Below are positions 1 through 9,557 of a stretch of DNA of 52,944 bases, in pieces. Under the pieces are notes generated by a model. The model was not told the origin of the DNA, did no database searches, and saw only the letters and a program-made list of their open reading frames with translations. Position numbers and translations under genes: made by a program. How positions within the stretch are numbered: the stretch's first letter is position 1; every line of letters starts with the position of its first letter. Origin of the DNA: Pseudomonadota bacterium (GTDB lineage: Bacteria > Pseudomonadota > Gammaproteobacteria > Arenicellales > UBA868); the NCBI GenBank assembly GCA_016845525.1, contig JAERSQ010000171.1, positions 1-52,944 of the forward strand, written 5' to 3'.

Positions 1-1
1 C

Positions 2-361
2 AGTGAGAATAGGGCGGTAGAGGTGGCCAATATCACTCGGGCGCTGAAAGTCGTTGCCAAAGAATCAAGTGTGCCGGTGGTGGTACTGTCACAACTTAAT
101 CGTGGTCTGGAGCAGCGTCCCAACAAGCGGCCGATTATGTCGGATCTGCGTGAATCGGGGGCGATCGAGCAGGATGCAGACCTCATCTTATTCATCTATC
201 GTGATGAGGTATATAACGAAGATAGTCCCGAGAAAGGCACCGCCGAGATCATCGTAGCGAAGCAGCGTAACGGACCGACAGGCACCGTTCGGCTGACCTT
301 CCTCGGTGAATACACGCGGTTTGAGAGTTACACCCCCGCGTTTGATGATCAGGGTTTTTAA
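2..361 (+). CDS. dnaB: Replicative DNA helicase DnaB, C-terminal part
   Basis: This is the last ~119 codons of the hexameric replicative helicase that unwinds DNA ahead of the replisome; the frame is open from base 2 and continues beyond the left edge. The visible part is the end of the RecA-like motor domain: [10 protein letters not shown], the [13 protein letters not shown] segment (Walker B/motif H3-H4 region), the FIYRDEVY block and [14 protein letters not shown], all typical of the DnaB C terminus. It ends with a normal acidic tail. The next gene is radA on the same strand; alr, which often follows dnaB in gammaproteobacteria, is not here. Identification is firm; only the N terminus is missing because of the window edge. 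Confidence 0.95.
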   Translation, partial: SENRAVEVANITRALKVVAKESSVPVVVLSQLNRGLEQRPNKRPIMSDLRESGAIEQDADLILFIYRDEVYNEDSPEKGTAEIIVAKQRNGPTGTVRLTFLGEYTRFESYTPAFDDQGF

Positions 362-467
362 GAGCGAACCTAAGAGAAGTTTAGTATTAAGAATAAAGAG
401 ATCATTTACGGCCTGATGCCTTCGACTCATGAGTCAATGAGTTGCGGTTCGTCCGCTGAAGGGAGCC

Positions 468-1841
468 ATGCCGAAATCCCGCGCTGACACCCTGTACCGC
501 TGCAGTGACTGCGGCGCAAAAAGCCATAAATGGGTGGGCCAGTGTGCCGGTTGCGGCGCCTGGAACACACTGAGTCTCGCGACGGGCTCTGGCTCGTTCC
601 CAACCGATCTGCCCGGGGGCAAACCGCCCACGCGGCTGGCCGACGTTGTCACGGCCGAATACGAGCGTTACCAGACTGGACTGACTGAACTGGATCGTGT
701 CCTGGGGGGTGGAATTGTCCCGGGGTCGGTGGTACTGCTCGGGGGAGAACCCGGGATCGGTAAGAGTACGCTCGCCCTTCAGGCGCTCGGACGCCTTTCA
801 GAAGAACACGAGACGCTATATGTCAGCGCCGAAGAGTCCCTTGAACAGCTCGCGTTGCGCTATCAGCGACTGGGCCTGGGCAGTCAGGAATTGACAGCGC
901 TTTGTGACGGCCAGTTAGAACAGCTCATCGCCGAGCTCGACAAGAAGCAGTACAGCGTGCTCGTCATTGACTCTATCCAGACCTTGCGAACGGAGGGACT
1001 CGAGTCCAGTCCTGGAAGTGTAGGCCAGGTTCGTGAGTGTGCTGATCGTCTGGTGCTCGAAGCGAAGCGCAGAGGCATCGCGATCATCCTGATCGGGCAC
1101 GTGACCAAGGAGGGGGCGCTCGCCGGTCCCAAGACTCTGGAGCACCTTGTCGATACCGTACTGTATTTCGAGGGCGATACGACAAGCCGCTTCAGACTGG
1201 TGCGGGCGTGGAAAAACCGATTCGGCTCCGTAAACGAGGTTGGCGTTTTTGCTATGGCCGCTAGCGGATTAAAAGCCGTGAGAAATCCCTCAGCCATCTT
1301 TCTTTCCGGAGCCGAGATCGACTCGCCTGGGACGGCAATATTTGCGAGCCAGGAGGGATCAAGACCGATGTTGGTCGAGGTGCAGGCTTTGGTGGATCAA
1401 AGCTCTTTAGGAAACCCTCGACGACTGAGTGTGGGATATGAAACTCATCGGTTAAACATGCTGCTGGCCATTCTTCACCGCCACGCCGGGATAAATCTAT
1501 TGGACCAGGATGTGTTCGTAAATATCGCAGGCGGTCTGCGTGTGTTGGAAACAGGTGCAGATCTGGCTGTAGCTGCTGCTCTCATCTCCAGTTTTTCCAA
1601 CAAGCCGATTGACAGAAGCACCATCTTTTTTGGAGAACTCGGTCTTTCCGGTGAAGTGAGGCCGGTCCCCAGAGGAGAGGAGAGAGTGGCCGAATCCGCA
1701 AAACTCGGATTTTCAAAACTCGTTGTTCCTGCCGCAAACAAGCTTGACTCGCGCAGCGTTACCGACGGCCTGGCTGTTTTGGCGTTGCGAAGTGCTGCCG
1801 AACTCAACTCCGTGGTGTTGGAAGCGCGCTCCCAACGCTAA
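468..1841 (+). CDS. radA: DNA repair protein RadA (Sms)
   Basis: RadA is a RecA-related, DnaB-like helicase that helps branch migration during recombination repair. The 457-residue product has the usual length. An N-terminal zinc finger is seen with Cys12, Cys15, Cys26 and Cys29, a Walker A motif GEPGIGKST at 93-101, the Walker B region LVIDSIQT near 165-172, and the RadA signature KNRFG at 249-253. The C-terminal part is the Lon-protease-like domain, including a GELGLSGEVRPV stretch. The ATG follows a purine-rich GAAGGGAG that can serve as ribosome binding site. It lies 106 bp after dnaB and converges on dapD with a 46-bp gap. Identification is firm. Confidence 0.97.
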   Translation: MPKSRADTLYRCSDCGAKSHKWVGQCAGCGAWNTLSLATGSGSFPTDLPGGKPPTRLADVVTAEYERYQTGLTELDRVLGGGIVPGSVVLLGGEPGIGKSTLALQALGRLSEEHETLYVSAEESLEQLALRYQRLGLGSQELTALCDGQLEQLIAELDKKQYSVLVIDSIQTLRTEGLESSPGSVGQVRECADRLVLEAKRRGIAIILIGHVTKEGALAGPKTLEHLVDTVLYFEGDTTSRFRLVRAWKNRFGSVNEVGVFAMAASGLKAVRNPSAIFLSGAEIDSPGTAIFASQEGSRPMLVEVQALVDQSSLGNPRRLSVGYETHRLNMLLAILHRHAGINLLDQDVFVNIAGGLRVLETGADLAVAAALISSFSNKPIDRSTIFFGELGLSGEVRPVPRGEERVAESAKLGFSKLVVPAANKLDSRSVTDGLAVLALRSAAELNSVVLEARSQR

Positions 1842-1887
1842 ATCGGCCCGACTGCTTCAGCCTGGAAGTCCCGATCTGACGCAGCGC

Positions 1888-2706
1888 TCAGACGTCCCTC
1901 AACAACTCATTGATGCCGACTTTTGCCCTGGTCTTTTCGTCGACCTGTTTCACGATAACCGCGCAATAAAGGCTGTGGGTACCGTCTTTGGCGGGGATGG
2001 AACCCGAGACGACTACCGACCCCGCAGGTACCCGGCCGTAGGTGATCTCGCCGGTCTCGCGATGGAGGATCCGGGTACTTTGACCAATGTATACACCCAT
2101 TGAGAGCACGGATCCGCGTTCGATAACGACCCCTTCAACCACCTCGCTCCGGGCCCCAATAAAGCAGTCATCTTCGATGATCGTAGGCGAAGCCTGTAAC
2201 GGCTCCAGGACTCCCCCTATGCCGACGCCGCCAGAGAGATGTACGTTTTTGCCTATTTGGGCGCACGACCCCACTGTGGCCCATGTGTCCACCATGGTCC
2301 CATCATCCACATATGCTCCGATGTTGACATAGCTCGGCATCAGGACGACGCGTTGGCCGATGTATACCCCCCGCCGGACCATCGCAGGCGGAACCACGCG
2401 ATAACCTCCGGAAACAAAATCCCCATGGTCAAAGTCATCAAACTTGCCTGGCACCTTGTCGAAGTAGCGGGTATCACCGCTGTCGATAATCTGGTTTTCC
2501 TGGAGAAGAAATGACAGTAAGACGGCTTTCTTGGCCCACTGATTAACGAGCCAGTCCTGGCCGCTCGGTTCGGCTACGCGCAGCGTCCCGGCATCAAGCT
2601 GACCGAGGACTTCATGCACCGCATCCCGCAGGCCTGGGGTATCCGCCAGCCCGGGATCGGTTCGTTTCTCAAAAGCGGCTTCAATAGTTTGTTGTATGTT
2701 GGGCAT
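1888..2706 (-). CDS. dapD: 2,3,4,5-tetrahydropyridine-2,6-dicarboxylate N-succinyltransferase
   Basis: DapD transfers succinyl from succinyl-CoA to tetrahydrodipicolinate in the succinylase branch of lysine and diaminopimelate synthesis, in the cytoplasm. The 272-residue protein matches the family length (E. coli about 274). It has an alpha-helical N-terminal domain followed by a left-handed beta-helix of hexapeptide repeats from about residue 100 to 200, including the [20 protein letters not shown] and [13 protein letters not shown] blocks typical of DapD. The ATG is preceded on the minus strand by AGGAAAC at good spacing. It is the third gene of a leftward map-glnD-dapD run, a common gammaproteobacterial order, 41 bp after glnD. 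Identification is firm. Confidence 0.96.
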   Translation of the reverse strand: MPNIQQTIEAAFEKRTDPGLADTPGLRDAVHEVLGQLDAGTLRVAEPSGQDWLVNQWAKKAVLLSFLLQENQIIDSGDTRYFDKVPGKFDDFDHGDFVSGGYRVVPPAMVRRGVYIGQRVVLMPSYVNIGAYVDDGTMVDTWATVGSCAQIGKNVHLSGGVGIGGVLEPLQASPTIIEDDCFIGARSEVVEGVVIERGSVLSMGVYIGQSTRILHRETGEITYGRVPAGSVVVSGSIPAKDGTHSLYCAVIVKQVDEKTRAKVGINELLRDV

Positions 2707-2747
2707 CGAAGTTTCCTGTAGGGTGCTGTCGGGCCGGGCGTGGGTTA

Positions 2748-5369
2748 TTAAGGTAATGCCGACCGGATCCGATCTGCGATCAATTCACGCTGAGCGGTGT
2801 CCGTCACGGGGAGACCATCCCGATCGGTAACGTAAAAGATGTCCTCGGCGCGCGCGCCGAACGTTCCGACTTTTGCGTTCGCGAGGTGTATTTTGCAGGA
2901 AAGCATGGCCTTTGCAACTTGCAGCAATAACCCCGGACGATCCTGTGCGACGACCTCCATGACGGTGGGACCATCTTGCCCCTCCGGATCGGAAAACCGC
3001 ACGGTCGTCTCAATGGGAAAATGCTTGAGCGCTCGGGGGACTCTCATGCGCCGCTCCGGCAGTTCCCAATTCCGCGCAAGGATATTGGCGCGGAGTCGCT
3101 CCACGGCGCCGTCAAACTCAAACTGTTTCGCGGTCTCATGCTGCGTGGTCAGGATGACGAAAGTCATCATGACGAGATTGGACGAAAGTCGATGAACCCG
3201 GGCATCGACAATATTCAAGTTAAGCCGATCCAGTCCGGCTGTCACGCGACACAGGAGATCTTCCGAATCGGGACAACAAAACAGGAAGCGGGCTGTTCCC
3301 GAGGGGGCATCGTTGCGAATGTCAATTAAGGGAAGATCCGCAGCACGCCTTTCCAGAAGTAACGTGGCATGCCAGGCCAATGCCTCGGGGCTGTTACGCA
3401 GGAAATAGTCCTGGTCAAATTGAACCCAAAGTTGGCGGACCCGGGCTTGCGACTCCGAGTCAAGAATCTTGAAGGTTTCCTGCTGAATATCCCGAATTCG
3501 CTCTTCCAGTTGAACCGGCTGACCTTTTCCCCGACGAAGCGCCTGACTGGTCTCGTGATACAGGTCCTGTAGCAGCTTGGCTTTCCAGTCGTTCCAGACT
3601 TTGGGGCTGGTACCCCTCATGTCCGCTACTGTCAAAAGATACAGGTTATCCAGTCGCTCCTGATCACCCACTTCGGCAGCAAATTGGTCGATCACATCCG
3701 CATCCGAAATATCCTGTCGCTGAGCGACCCAGGACATCAGTAGATGGGTCCGTACCAGCCAGGCAACAAACTTGGCATCATAGTCGCTGAGATCATGCGT
3801 ACGGCAAAACCGCAGGGCATCACGTTCGCCCAATGTTGAGTGATCTCCTCCTCGACCCTTGGCAATGTCGTGAAACAGGGCGGCAAGATATAGTCGATGC
3901 TTCTTGAAAAGACCTTGCATCAATCGGCTGCACGCAGGTAATTCATGATTGTGCTGTGGACTATCCATTCGGCGAAGATTGCGCAGGACGAACAGCAGGT
4001 GCGCATCCACGGTATAGGCATGGAAGAGATCATGCTGCATTTGTCCTACCACGCGGCCGAAGGCCGGAAGGTAAGCGCCGAGCACACCATAGGCATCCAT
4101 TTTGCGAAGCGCGCGCGTCTGTCCGCTTGGGGCCTTGAGGATCTCCATAAACAGGGACCGGCAACGGATGTCCCGTCGAAAATTCGCGTCGATCAGTTTC
4201 AAATTTGTCCTAATGAGACGGACAGTGTCACCTCGAAAGTCTCGGACATGCGGTTCCTGTATCAGCAGCAAAAAGGCTTCCATGAGCGCAAAAGGCTGTC
4301 GCTTGAAGACGTGGGGGTTAGCGGCCTCCAACAGACCGTCGACAGCGCGAAAACGTCGATTAATGGGAGCCACGCGTCTTTTTCGGGTCGTCAGGATCGC
4401 TTCTTCGAAATGCTGAAGCAGAATCTCGTTGAGGACACGTAGCTGCTTTACGGTTCTGAAGTAGCGTTTCATCAGCTTTTCCACCGCGAGTTGGGCTCCG
4501 TCTCGATAGCCAAACTGGTCCGCGATCTCGCGCTGGTAATCAAAAAGCAGGCGGTCTTCGCATCGATTGGTCAGAAGATGTAATCCATTGCGCAATCGCC
4601 AAAGCAGCTCCCGGCCTTTGAGCAGTTCGTGAACTTCGGTTTCTGTCAGAAAACCTTCCTCTGACAGTTTTTGCAGATCAGGGGTGCCGAAGTATCTATG
4701 GCCTACCCATTGAATGGTCTGAATATCGCGTAAGCCGCCTGGACCCTCCTTGATATGCGGTTCCAGGTTGTAGGCAGTTTCCCCATAGCGCTGATGCCGC
4801 TGCACTTGTTCCTGGCGTTTCGCCTCGAAAAATCTGCGCGGCGACCACATGCGCTCGGGCGCCACTCTGGCACTCAATCTAAAAAGCAGTTCGGGATCGC
4901 CGGACAAGTGGCGGGCCTCCATCAGGTTGGTCACCACCGTGATATCTGCACGCGCCTGATTGACGCATTCCTGCAGGGTCCGGGTGCTGTGACCTACCTG
5001 AAGGCCGATGTCCCAGAGGAGCCGGATAAAGTTCGCGATCTTCGTAGACTCATGATTCGAATCCTCGCGCACCCGAAGAATCAGGAGGTCAATATCGGAA
5101 CCGGGATGGAGTTCTTGACGCCCATAGCCCCCAACCGCAGCCAGGGCAATCCGCGAGCGGTTCGATGAGCTCGCGACAGAACTCTCCCATAGGGAAGAGA
5201 GCATTGCGTCAATGAAGTCACTGTACGACCTTAAAAGGGTCTCCGGGCGCGCCTTGGCCGTGTGGGCGGCCAACATTTGAACTCGCGCCTCGACGAGCTG
5301 GGCCTTGCATTGTTCGGCTGAGCCCGTGGCTCGGTCGTCGAAGTGCAGCTGCAACGTCCGCTGAACCAC
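2748..5369 (-). CDS. glnD: Bifunctional uridylyltransferase/uridylyl-removing enzyme GlnD
   Basis: GlnD senses glutamine and adds or removes UMP on PII proteins, controlling nitrogen assimilation. The 873-residue product has the full domain set. A nucleotidyltransferase domain shows GGYGR at 80-84 and SDIDLL at 91-96 (metal-binding Asp92 and Asp94). Then come a PII-uridylyltransferase helical part, an HD hydrolase domain with [13 protein letters not shown] near residue 500, and two C-terminal ACT domains, the last beginning at [15 protein letters not shown]. The start is GTG, without a strong ribosome binding site. It lies 31 bp after map on the same strand and is probably cotranscribed with it and dapD. 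The product is a little shorter than E. coli GlnD (about 890). Identification is firm. Confidence 0.97.
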   Translation of the reverse strand: MVQRTLQLHFDDRATGSAEQCKAQLVEARVQMLAAHTAKARPETLLRSYSDFIDAMLSSLWESSVASSSNRSRIALAAVGGYGRQELHPGSDIDLLILRVREDSNHESTKIANFIRLLWDIGLQVGHSTRTLQECVNQARADITVVTNLMEARHLSGDPELLFRLSARVAPERMWSPRRFFEAKRQEQVQRHQRYGETAYNLEPHIKEGPGGLRDIQTIQWVGHRYFGTPDLQKLSEEGFLTETEVHELLKGRELLWRLRNGLHLLTNRCEDRLLFDYQREIADQFGYRDGAQLAVEKLMKRYFRTVKQLRVLNEILLQHFEEAILTTRKRRVAPINRRFRAVDGLLEAANPHVFKRQPFALMEAFLLLIQEPHVRDFRGDTVRLIRTNLKLIDANFRRDIRCRSLFMEILKAPSGQTRALRKMDAYGVLGAYLPAFGRVVGQMQHDLFHAYTVDAHLLFVLRNLRRMDSPQHNHELPACSRLMQGLFKKHRLYLAALFHDIAKGRGGDHSTLGERDALRFCRTHDLSDYDAKFVAWLVRTHLLMSWVAQRQDISDADVIDQFAAEVGDQERLDNLYLLTVADMRGTSPKVWNDWKAKLLQDLYHETSQALRRGKGQPVQLEERIRDIQQETFKILDSESQARVRQLWVQFDQDYFLRNSPEALAWHATLLLERRAADLPLIDIRNDAPSGTARFLFCCPDSEDLLCRVTAGLDRLNLNIVDARVHRLSSNLVMMTFVILTTQHETAKQFEFDGAVERLRANILARNWELPERRMRVPRALKHFPIETTVRFSDPEGQDGPTVMEVVAQDRPGLLLQVAKAMLSCKIHLANAKVGTFGARAEDIFYVTDRDGLPVTDTAQRELIADRIRSALP

Positions 5370-5400
5370 TGCTAGGCTCTGGCGCTTGTGTTTGGGCGCA

Positions 5401-6156
5401 TCAAGCGTCCCCGGTCAAAACCTCGACACCGGTATCAGTCACGGCCAGGGTGTGTTCCCATTGAGCGCTCAGGGAGTGGTCTTTGGTGACCACCGTCCAG
5501 CCGTCTGACAATAAGCGCGTTTGGGCTTTCCCGGCATTGATCATGGGCTCAATCGTGAACGTCATTCCTGGGACGATCTCAATACCCTCTCCAGAGATGC
5601 CATAGTGCAATACCTGCGGATCTTCATGGAAACCGCGCCCGATCCCGTGCCCGCAGTATTCCCGAACGACTGAGAAGCCCTGCGCCTCTGCGTAGTTTTG
5701 AATGATGGAGCCAATATCTCCGAGCCGGGCGCCGGGTGTCACCGCAGAGATGCCCCGTTGCAGGCATTCTTTAGCTGTCTCCATCAATCGCTTGGCCAGA
5801 ATCGGGGGATTGCCCACCGCATACATTCGGCTGGCATCACCGTGAAATCCATCTTTTATGACAGTGATATCGATGTTGACGATATCTCCATTCTTAAGGC
5901 GCTTATCCCCTGGAATTCCGTGGCAGACGACGTGATTCACGCTGGTGCAGATCGATTTTGGGAAGCCGCGGTAGTTAAGAGGGGCAGGGATGGCCTGAAG
6001 TGAATCGACGATGAAGTCGTGGCAAATCCTATCGAGCTCCCCCGTTGTCACGCCGGGCGTGACGAAAGGACCGATCATGTCCAGAACACTGCGGGTCAGT
6101 TGCCCGGCAGTCCGCATCCGGGAAAGATCATCCTCGGTTTTTAGATGTATGGCCAT
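5401..6156 (-). CDS. map: Type I methionine aminopeptidase
   Basis: This cytosolic metalloprotease removes the initiator methionine from new proteins. All five metal ligands are present: Asp96, Asp107 (in DGFHGDAS), His170 (in YCGHGIGRGFHEDP), Glu203 (FTIEPMI) and Glu234 (QWEHTL). The conserved His79 is in VVCHG. These lie one residue before the E. coli positions, so the N terminus is right. At 251 residues it is slightly shorter than E. coli Map (264). It is divergent from rpsB across a 230-bp region, the classic map/rpsB arrangement, and is first in the leftward run map-glnD-dapD. Identification is firm. Confidence 0.97.
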   Translation of the reverse strand: MAIHLKTEDDLSRMRTAGQLTRSVLDMIGPFVTPGVTTGELDRICHDFIVDSLQAIPAPLNYRGFPKSICTSVNHVVCHGIPGDKRLKNGDIVNIDITVIKDGFHGDASRMYAVGNPPILAKRLMETAKECLQRGISAVTPGARLGDIGSIIQNYAEAQGFSVVREYCGHGIGRGFHEDPQVLHYGISGEGIEIVPGMTFTIEPMINAGKAQTRLLSDGWTVVTKDHSLSAQWEHTLAVTDTGVEVLTGDA

Positions 6157-6180
6157 TGGAATCCTGTCTGGTTTACGTGC

Positions 6181-6186
6181 ATTTTA
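6181..6186 (-). promoter_or_regulatory. Possible -10 element for map-glnD-dapD
   Basis: Read on the minus strand this is TAAAAT, five of six matches to TATAAT, ending 24 bp before the map ATG. No good -35 box is present at 16-18 bp spacing, so this is a weak guess based on position and sequence only. Confidence 0.3.
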
Positions 6187-6244
6187 GACGAATCACCGTG
6201 TGTAACTCGGCAAGACGCGATTCTGGATTGGTTTCAGATTTGGG

Positions 6245-6273
6245 TGGCAACGATCGAGTGCGTAGAGTAGAAT
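6245..6273 (+). promoter_or_regulatory. Predicted sigma-70 promoter of rpsB-tsf
   Basis: A -10 box TAGAAT (6268-6273, five of six) is followed by a GC-only discriminator, GCGCGCCC, and preceded at exactly 17 bp by a weak -35, TGGCAA (6245-6250, three of six). A GC-rich discriminator is typical of stringently controlled rRNA and ribosomal protein promoters, including the E. coli rpsB promoter. The start site would be near 6280, giving a leader of about 105 nt. The boxes are seen; activity and stringent control are inference. Confidence 0.5.
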
Positions 6274-6290
6274 AGCGCGCCCTAATCCTG

Positions 6291-6359
6291 GTGCAGTCCC
6301 TACGTCGAGCGCCCGGGTGCCAGGCCCGTTAATGGCCTGGTCGGCGCTCTCGGCTGCAC
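6291..6359 (+). promoter_or_regulatory. Structured rpsB 5' leader (putative S2 autoregulatory hairpin)
   Basis: Three nested stems can be drawn: GTGCAG (6291-6296) with CTGCAC (6354-6359), GAGCGCC (6307-6313) with GGCGCTC (6343-6349), and CCAGGCC (6320-6326) with GGCCTGG (6334-6340), the last closing a 7-nt loop. All pairs are Watson-Crick. The hairpin ends 27 nt before the rpsB ATG, just ahead of the AGGAG ribosome binding site (6376-6380). In E. coli and other gammaproteobacteria the rpsB leader folds and is bound by S2 to repress rpsB-tsf translation. That this hairpin does the same is inferred from position. Confidence 0.6.
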
Positions 6360-6386
6360 TGAACAATAACCCAACAGGAGCAAGCA

Positions 6387-7337
6387 ATGACTGACGTTTC
6401 TATGCGCCAGATGTTAGAGGCTGGCGTTCACTTTGGCCATCAGACACGGTTCTGGTCTCCAAAAATGGGTCCCTATATCTTCGGCGCCCGAAACAAGATT
6501 CATATTATTAATCTTGAACGGACGCTGCCCATGTTCCGTGACGCGTTGAACTTCCTTGGAAGCGTCGCGGCCGATCGCGGCAAGATTCTCTTTGTCGGTA
6601 CAAAACGCCAAGCCGGCAAGGTCGTCCGGGAACAGGCTCAGCGCTGCAATTGTCCGTACGTCGATCACCGTTGGCTGGGCGGGATGTTAACCAACTTCAA
6701 AACAGTCAAGAACTCCATCGCTCGACTGGTCGAACTGGATGAAATGGCGTCCAGCGGCGCGACGATGGGGCTGACCAAGAAAGAGACCTTAATGCTTGAA
6801 CGCGAGCGCGCCAAATTGGATCGCAGCCTGTCCGGTATCCGGGAAATGAAAGGCTTGCCCGATGCGCTGTTTGTTATCGATGTCGATCATGAACGAATCG
6901 CCGTATCCGAAGCGCGGAAGCTTGGTATTCCCGTGGTCGGGGTGTGTGACACCAACAGTTCCCCCGAAGGAATTGATTATCTGATTCCTGGGAACGACGA
7001 CGCGATTCGGGCGATTCGGCTCTACCTTCAGGAGGCAGCCACCGCGGTCCTGGAGGCACGCGCCGCAGCAGCCCCAATCCTGCAGGGTGATGCGGATGAC
7101 TATGTCGAAATCTCAGATGAGTCCGGTGCTCCGGCAGCTGTCAGCGCCGGCCTTCCCGGCCCGACTTCGTCCAAAGCGGATGAACCCGCCCCGGCAGCAC
7201 CCGCTGTAACTGAAGCAGCTGAAACAGCTGAAACAGAAGAGGCAGCGTCCATAGCAGACGGGGTTACTGACCCGAGCGCTGTTGCAGAGCCGGGTAGCAG
7301 TACCGACGCTGAGACGGCGAAAGATGCCACAAGTTAG
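6387..7337 (+). CDS. rpsB: Small ribosomal subunit protein S2 with C-terminal extension
   Basis: S2 binds the 30S subunit late in assembly and bridges the head and body. The core matches S2 along its length: [20 protein letters not shown] at the start, [31 protein letters not shown] and [14 protein letters not shown]. The E. coli protein ends near residue 241; here the core ends near 240 (YVEIS) and is followed by about 76 extra residues rich in Ala, Glu, Thr, Pro and Ser, of low complexity and probably disordered. The ATG has AGGAG (6376-6380) at good spacing. It is first in the run with tsf 36 bp downstream; no terminator lies between them. Confidence 0.97.
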   Translation: MTDVSMRQMLEAGVHFGHQTRFWSPKMGPYIFGARNKIHIINLERTLPMFRDALNFLGSVAADRGKILFVGTKRQAGKVVREQAQRCNCPYVDHRWLGGMLTNFKTVKNSIARLVELDEMASSGATMGLTKKETLMLERERAKLDRSLSGIREMKGLPDALFVIDVDHERIAVSEARKLGIPVVGVCDTNSSPEGIDYLIPGNDDAIRAIRLYLQEAATAVLEARAAAAPILQGDADDYVEISDESGAPAAVSAGLPGPTSSKADEPAPAAPAVTEAAETAETEEAASIADGVTDPSAVAEPGSSTDAETAKDATS

Positions 7338-7373
7338 GTCGTCCGGCTAAGTTAAATTTCTAGAGGAAGCAAA

Positions 7374-8258
7374 ATGGCAATCACAGCGACCGAAGTTAAG
7401 GCCCTGCGCGAACGTACCGGAGCCGGGATGATGGAGTGCAAGAAAGCACTCACCGAGACGGACGGAAACCTTGATGAAGCCATTGCGCTGTTGAGGAAGA
7501 AGGGGGCAGCCAGCGCTGAGAAGAAGTCCGGCAGAATTGCCGCGGAAGGGATAGTCGAACTGGGTATAGGCGAAGAAGGTTCGTCGGCCGTGCTGGTCGA
7601 GGTGAACTGCGAAACAGACTTCGTCGCTAAGGATGAGTCCTTCAAGGGTTTCGCCAAAGCGGTTTCGGGCGTTTTGTTGCGGGACCGTCCTGATTCGATC
7701 GAAGACGTGTCCCAACTGGAATTAAGTTCGGGGAAAACGGTCGAGGCCGCCCGGCAGGAACTTATCGCCAAGATCGGTGAGAACATTTCTTTGCGTCGTT
7801 TTGAATTAATCGAAGGGGAGACCGGCACGCTGGCCGGTTATGTGCATGGATCCCGGATCGGTGTGCTGGTTCAGCTGGATACCCCCGAAATAGGGGAAGT
7901 CGGGCGGGACATCGCGATGCACGTCGCCGCCAGCCGCCCGGTTTGTATTGACGAAAGCGCCATGCCCGCAGACGTCCTTCAAAGAGAGCGTGATATTTAT
8001 TCCGCTCAGGCAGCCGAAAGCGGTAAGCCGGACGAGATTGTTGAGAAAATGGTTTCCGGCCGGATAAACAAATTTCTGAAAGAAAATACTTTAGTCGGGC
8101 AGGCATTCGTCAAGAATCCGGATCAGACCGTAGGCGAACTGCTCTCGGCGAATGGCGCTTGCGTACTCTCCATGCACCGCTTCGAAGTGGGGGAAGGTCT
8201 AGAAAAGCGTTCCGATGACTTTGTCGCAGAGGTTATGGCTCAGGCCCAGGGCGGTTAA
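7374..8258 (+). CDS. tsf: Translation elongation factor Ts
   Basis: EF-Ts exchanges GDP for GTP on EF-Tu. The 294-residue product begins with the UBA-like N-terminal domain including LRERTGAGMMECKKALTE, followed by the core with VEVNCETDFVAKDESF, the second Ts signature, and AMHVAASRP. Length is close to E. coli EF-Ts (283). The ATG follows AGAGGAA at good distance. It is cotranscribed with rpsB, as in nearly all bacteria, and pyrH follows after 3 bp. Identification is firm. Confidence 0.97.
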   Translation: MAITATEVKALRERTGAGMMECKKALTETDGNLDEAIALLRKKGAASAEKKSGRIAAEGIVELGIGEEGSSAVLVEVNCETDFVAKDESFKGFAKAVSGVLLRDRPDSIEDVSQLELSSGKTVEAARQELIAKIGENISLRRFELIEGETGTLAGYVHGSRIGVLVQLDTPEIGEVGRDIAMHVAASRPVCIDESAMPADVLQRERDIYSAQAAESGKPDEIVEKMVSGRINKFLKENTLVGQAFVKNPDQTVGELLSANGACVLSMHRFEVGEGLEKRSDDFVAEVMAQAQGG

Positions 8259-8261
8259 GTC

Positions 8262-9005
8262 GTGAAAGAAAACGGTGACGTCACGCCCAACCGTTTTCTC
8301 GTCAAGTTTTCCGGCGAATACCTAGCGGGTGAGGGCGGAGCGGGATTCAGCGCTGCGCGTCTGACAGCGGTCTCACGGGAACTGAAACGCGCTCAACGCA
8401 GCGCGAATGGAGTCGCCGTTGTTGTAGGTGGTGGAAATTTTTTCCGCGGCGGCAGAAACCTGCCAACCTCCATTGGTCGGGTCACCGGTGACCAGATCGG
8501 AATGCTTGCAACAGCGATGAACGCCCTCGCGCTGCGCGACGCATTCAGGGAGGCGGGGATGGACGCTGAATCAGCCTGCGCGTTTCCCATTGGCGGAATA
8601 CTCGACCAATACCACCCCGATTCCGCACGCGCCTGGTTGGACCAGGGCGTGGTCGTGATTCTGGCGGGTGGAACGGGAAACCCGTTCTTCACGACGGATA
8701 CGACCGCTTGTCTGCGGGCGCTGGAACTGGGAGCCCATACTGTGGTCAAAGCAACCCGCGTGAATGGCGTTTTCAGCGATGATCCCGAACAGCGCCCGGA
8801 TGCGGTGCGTTATGATCACATCAGTTATGACTTTGCCCTTTCCAATCAGCTTCAAGTAATGGACGCAACGGCATTTACTCTATGTCGCGCCAATGACCTC
8901 TCCGTTCGCGTTATCGATCTGGGGGTCGATGGTAATCTGGAGCGCGCGATCAAGGGAGAATCTGTGGGCACACTGGTGGATGTTTTAGGGGGTGACCATG
9001 ATTGA
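8262..9005 (+). CDS. pyrH: Uridylate kinase (UMP kinase)
   Basis: PyrH phosphorylates UMP to UDP; it is a hexamer of the amino-acid kinase fold, unrelated to eukaryotic UMP kinase. Visible motifs are FLVKFSGEYL near the N terminus (LLKLSGE in E. coli, so Lys-Leu is changed to Lys-Phe), VVVGGGNFFRGG for UMP and phosphate binding, and LAGGTGNPFFTTDT, the nucleotide-binding block. The 247-residue length is normal. The start is GTG only 3 bp after the tsf stop, with the ribosome binding site probably the GGGCGG at the end of tsf. Its end overlaps the start of frr by 8 bp, suggesting coupled translation. Confidence 0.96.
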   Translation: MKENGDVTPNRFLVKFSGEYLAGEGGAGFSAARLTAVSRELKRAQRSANGVAVVVGGGNFFRGGRNLPTSIGRVTGDQIGMLATAMNALALRDAFREAGMDAESACAFPIGGILDQYHPDSARAWLDQGVVVILAGGTGNPFFTTDTTACLRALELGAHTVVKATRVNGVFSDDPEQRPDAVRYDHISYDFALSNQLQVMDATAFTLCRANDLSVRVIDLGVDGNLERAIKGESVGTLVDVLGGDHD

Positions 9006-9555
9006 TGAAATTCTCGAGGACGCAAGAGTCCGCATGCAAAAAAGTACAGAGTCCGTCGCGACGGAGTTCTCAAGAATTCGGACAGGGCGCGCGAGCACTG
9101 CGCTCTTGGACCATATTCAGGTTGACTACTACGGAAGTTCCGTCCCGATCGGCCAAGCCGCCACGGTGAGCGTCGGAGACGCCAGAACGCTTGTTATCCA
9201 GGCTTGGGAGAAAAGCATGATTCCGGTCATCGAGAAAGCGATCATGGAGTCAGAGCTTGGACTGAATCCCGTCACGGCGGGTGAGGTGATCCGAATTCCA
9301 CTGCCAGCACTCACCGAGGAACGCCGTAAAGAGATGACGAAAGTCGTCAGACAAGAAGGTGAAAACGGGAAAATTGCTATCCGTAATATCAGGCGGGACG
9401 CATTAGGTGATCTTCGCGAGCTGGTAAAAGAGAAACTGATTGGTTCGGATGAAGAGAAGCGCGCAGAGACCCAGATGCAGGAGCTGACGGATCAGTCGGT
9501 AGCACGGATCGACAGCCTCGTTGCGGAGAAAGAAGCCGAGGTAATGGAGGTCTGA
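8998..9555 (+). CDS. frr: Ribosome recycling factor
   Basis: RRF, with EF-G, splits the post-termination ribosome. I chose ATG 8998 because AGGGGG (8987-8992) lies 5 bp upstream and the resulting 185 residues equal E. coli RRF; a GTG six bases earlier overlaps that site. Motifs include SRIRTGRASTALLDHI, WEKSMIPVIEKAIMESELGL and IPLPALTEERRKEMTK, all strongly conserved in the three-helix bundle and hinge. The start lies inside the pyrH end (8-bp overlap), and uppS follows after 2 bp. Identification is firm. Confidence 0.97.
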   Translation: MIDEILEDARVRMQKSTESVATEFSRIRTGRASTALLDHIQVDYYGSSVPIGQAATVSVGDARTLVIQAWEKSMIPVIEKAIMESELGLNPVTAGEVIRIPLPALTEERRKEMTKVVRQEGENGKIAIRNIRRDALGDLRELVKEKLIGSDEEKRAETQMQELTDQSVARIDSLVAEKEAEVMEV

Positions 9556-9557
9556 GG

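Noticed and set aside
424-435. Perfect 12-bp palindrome GACTCATGAGTC between dnaB and radA
   Set aside because: Short, no T run, no known factor site; could be chance, so not listed as a feature.
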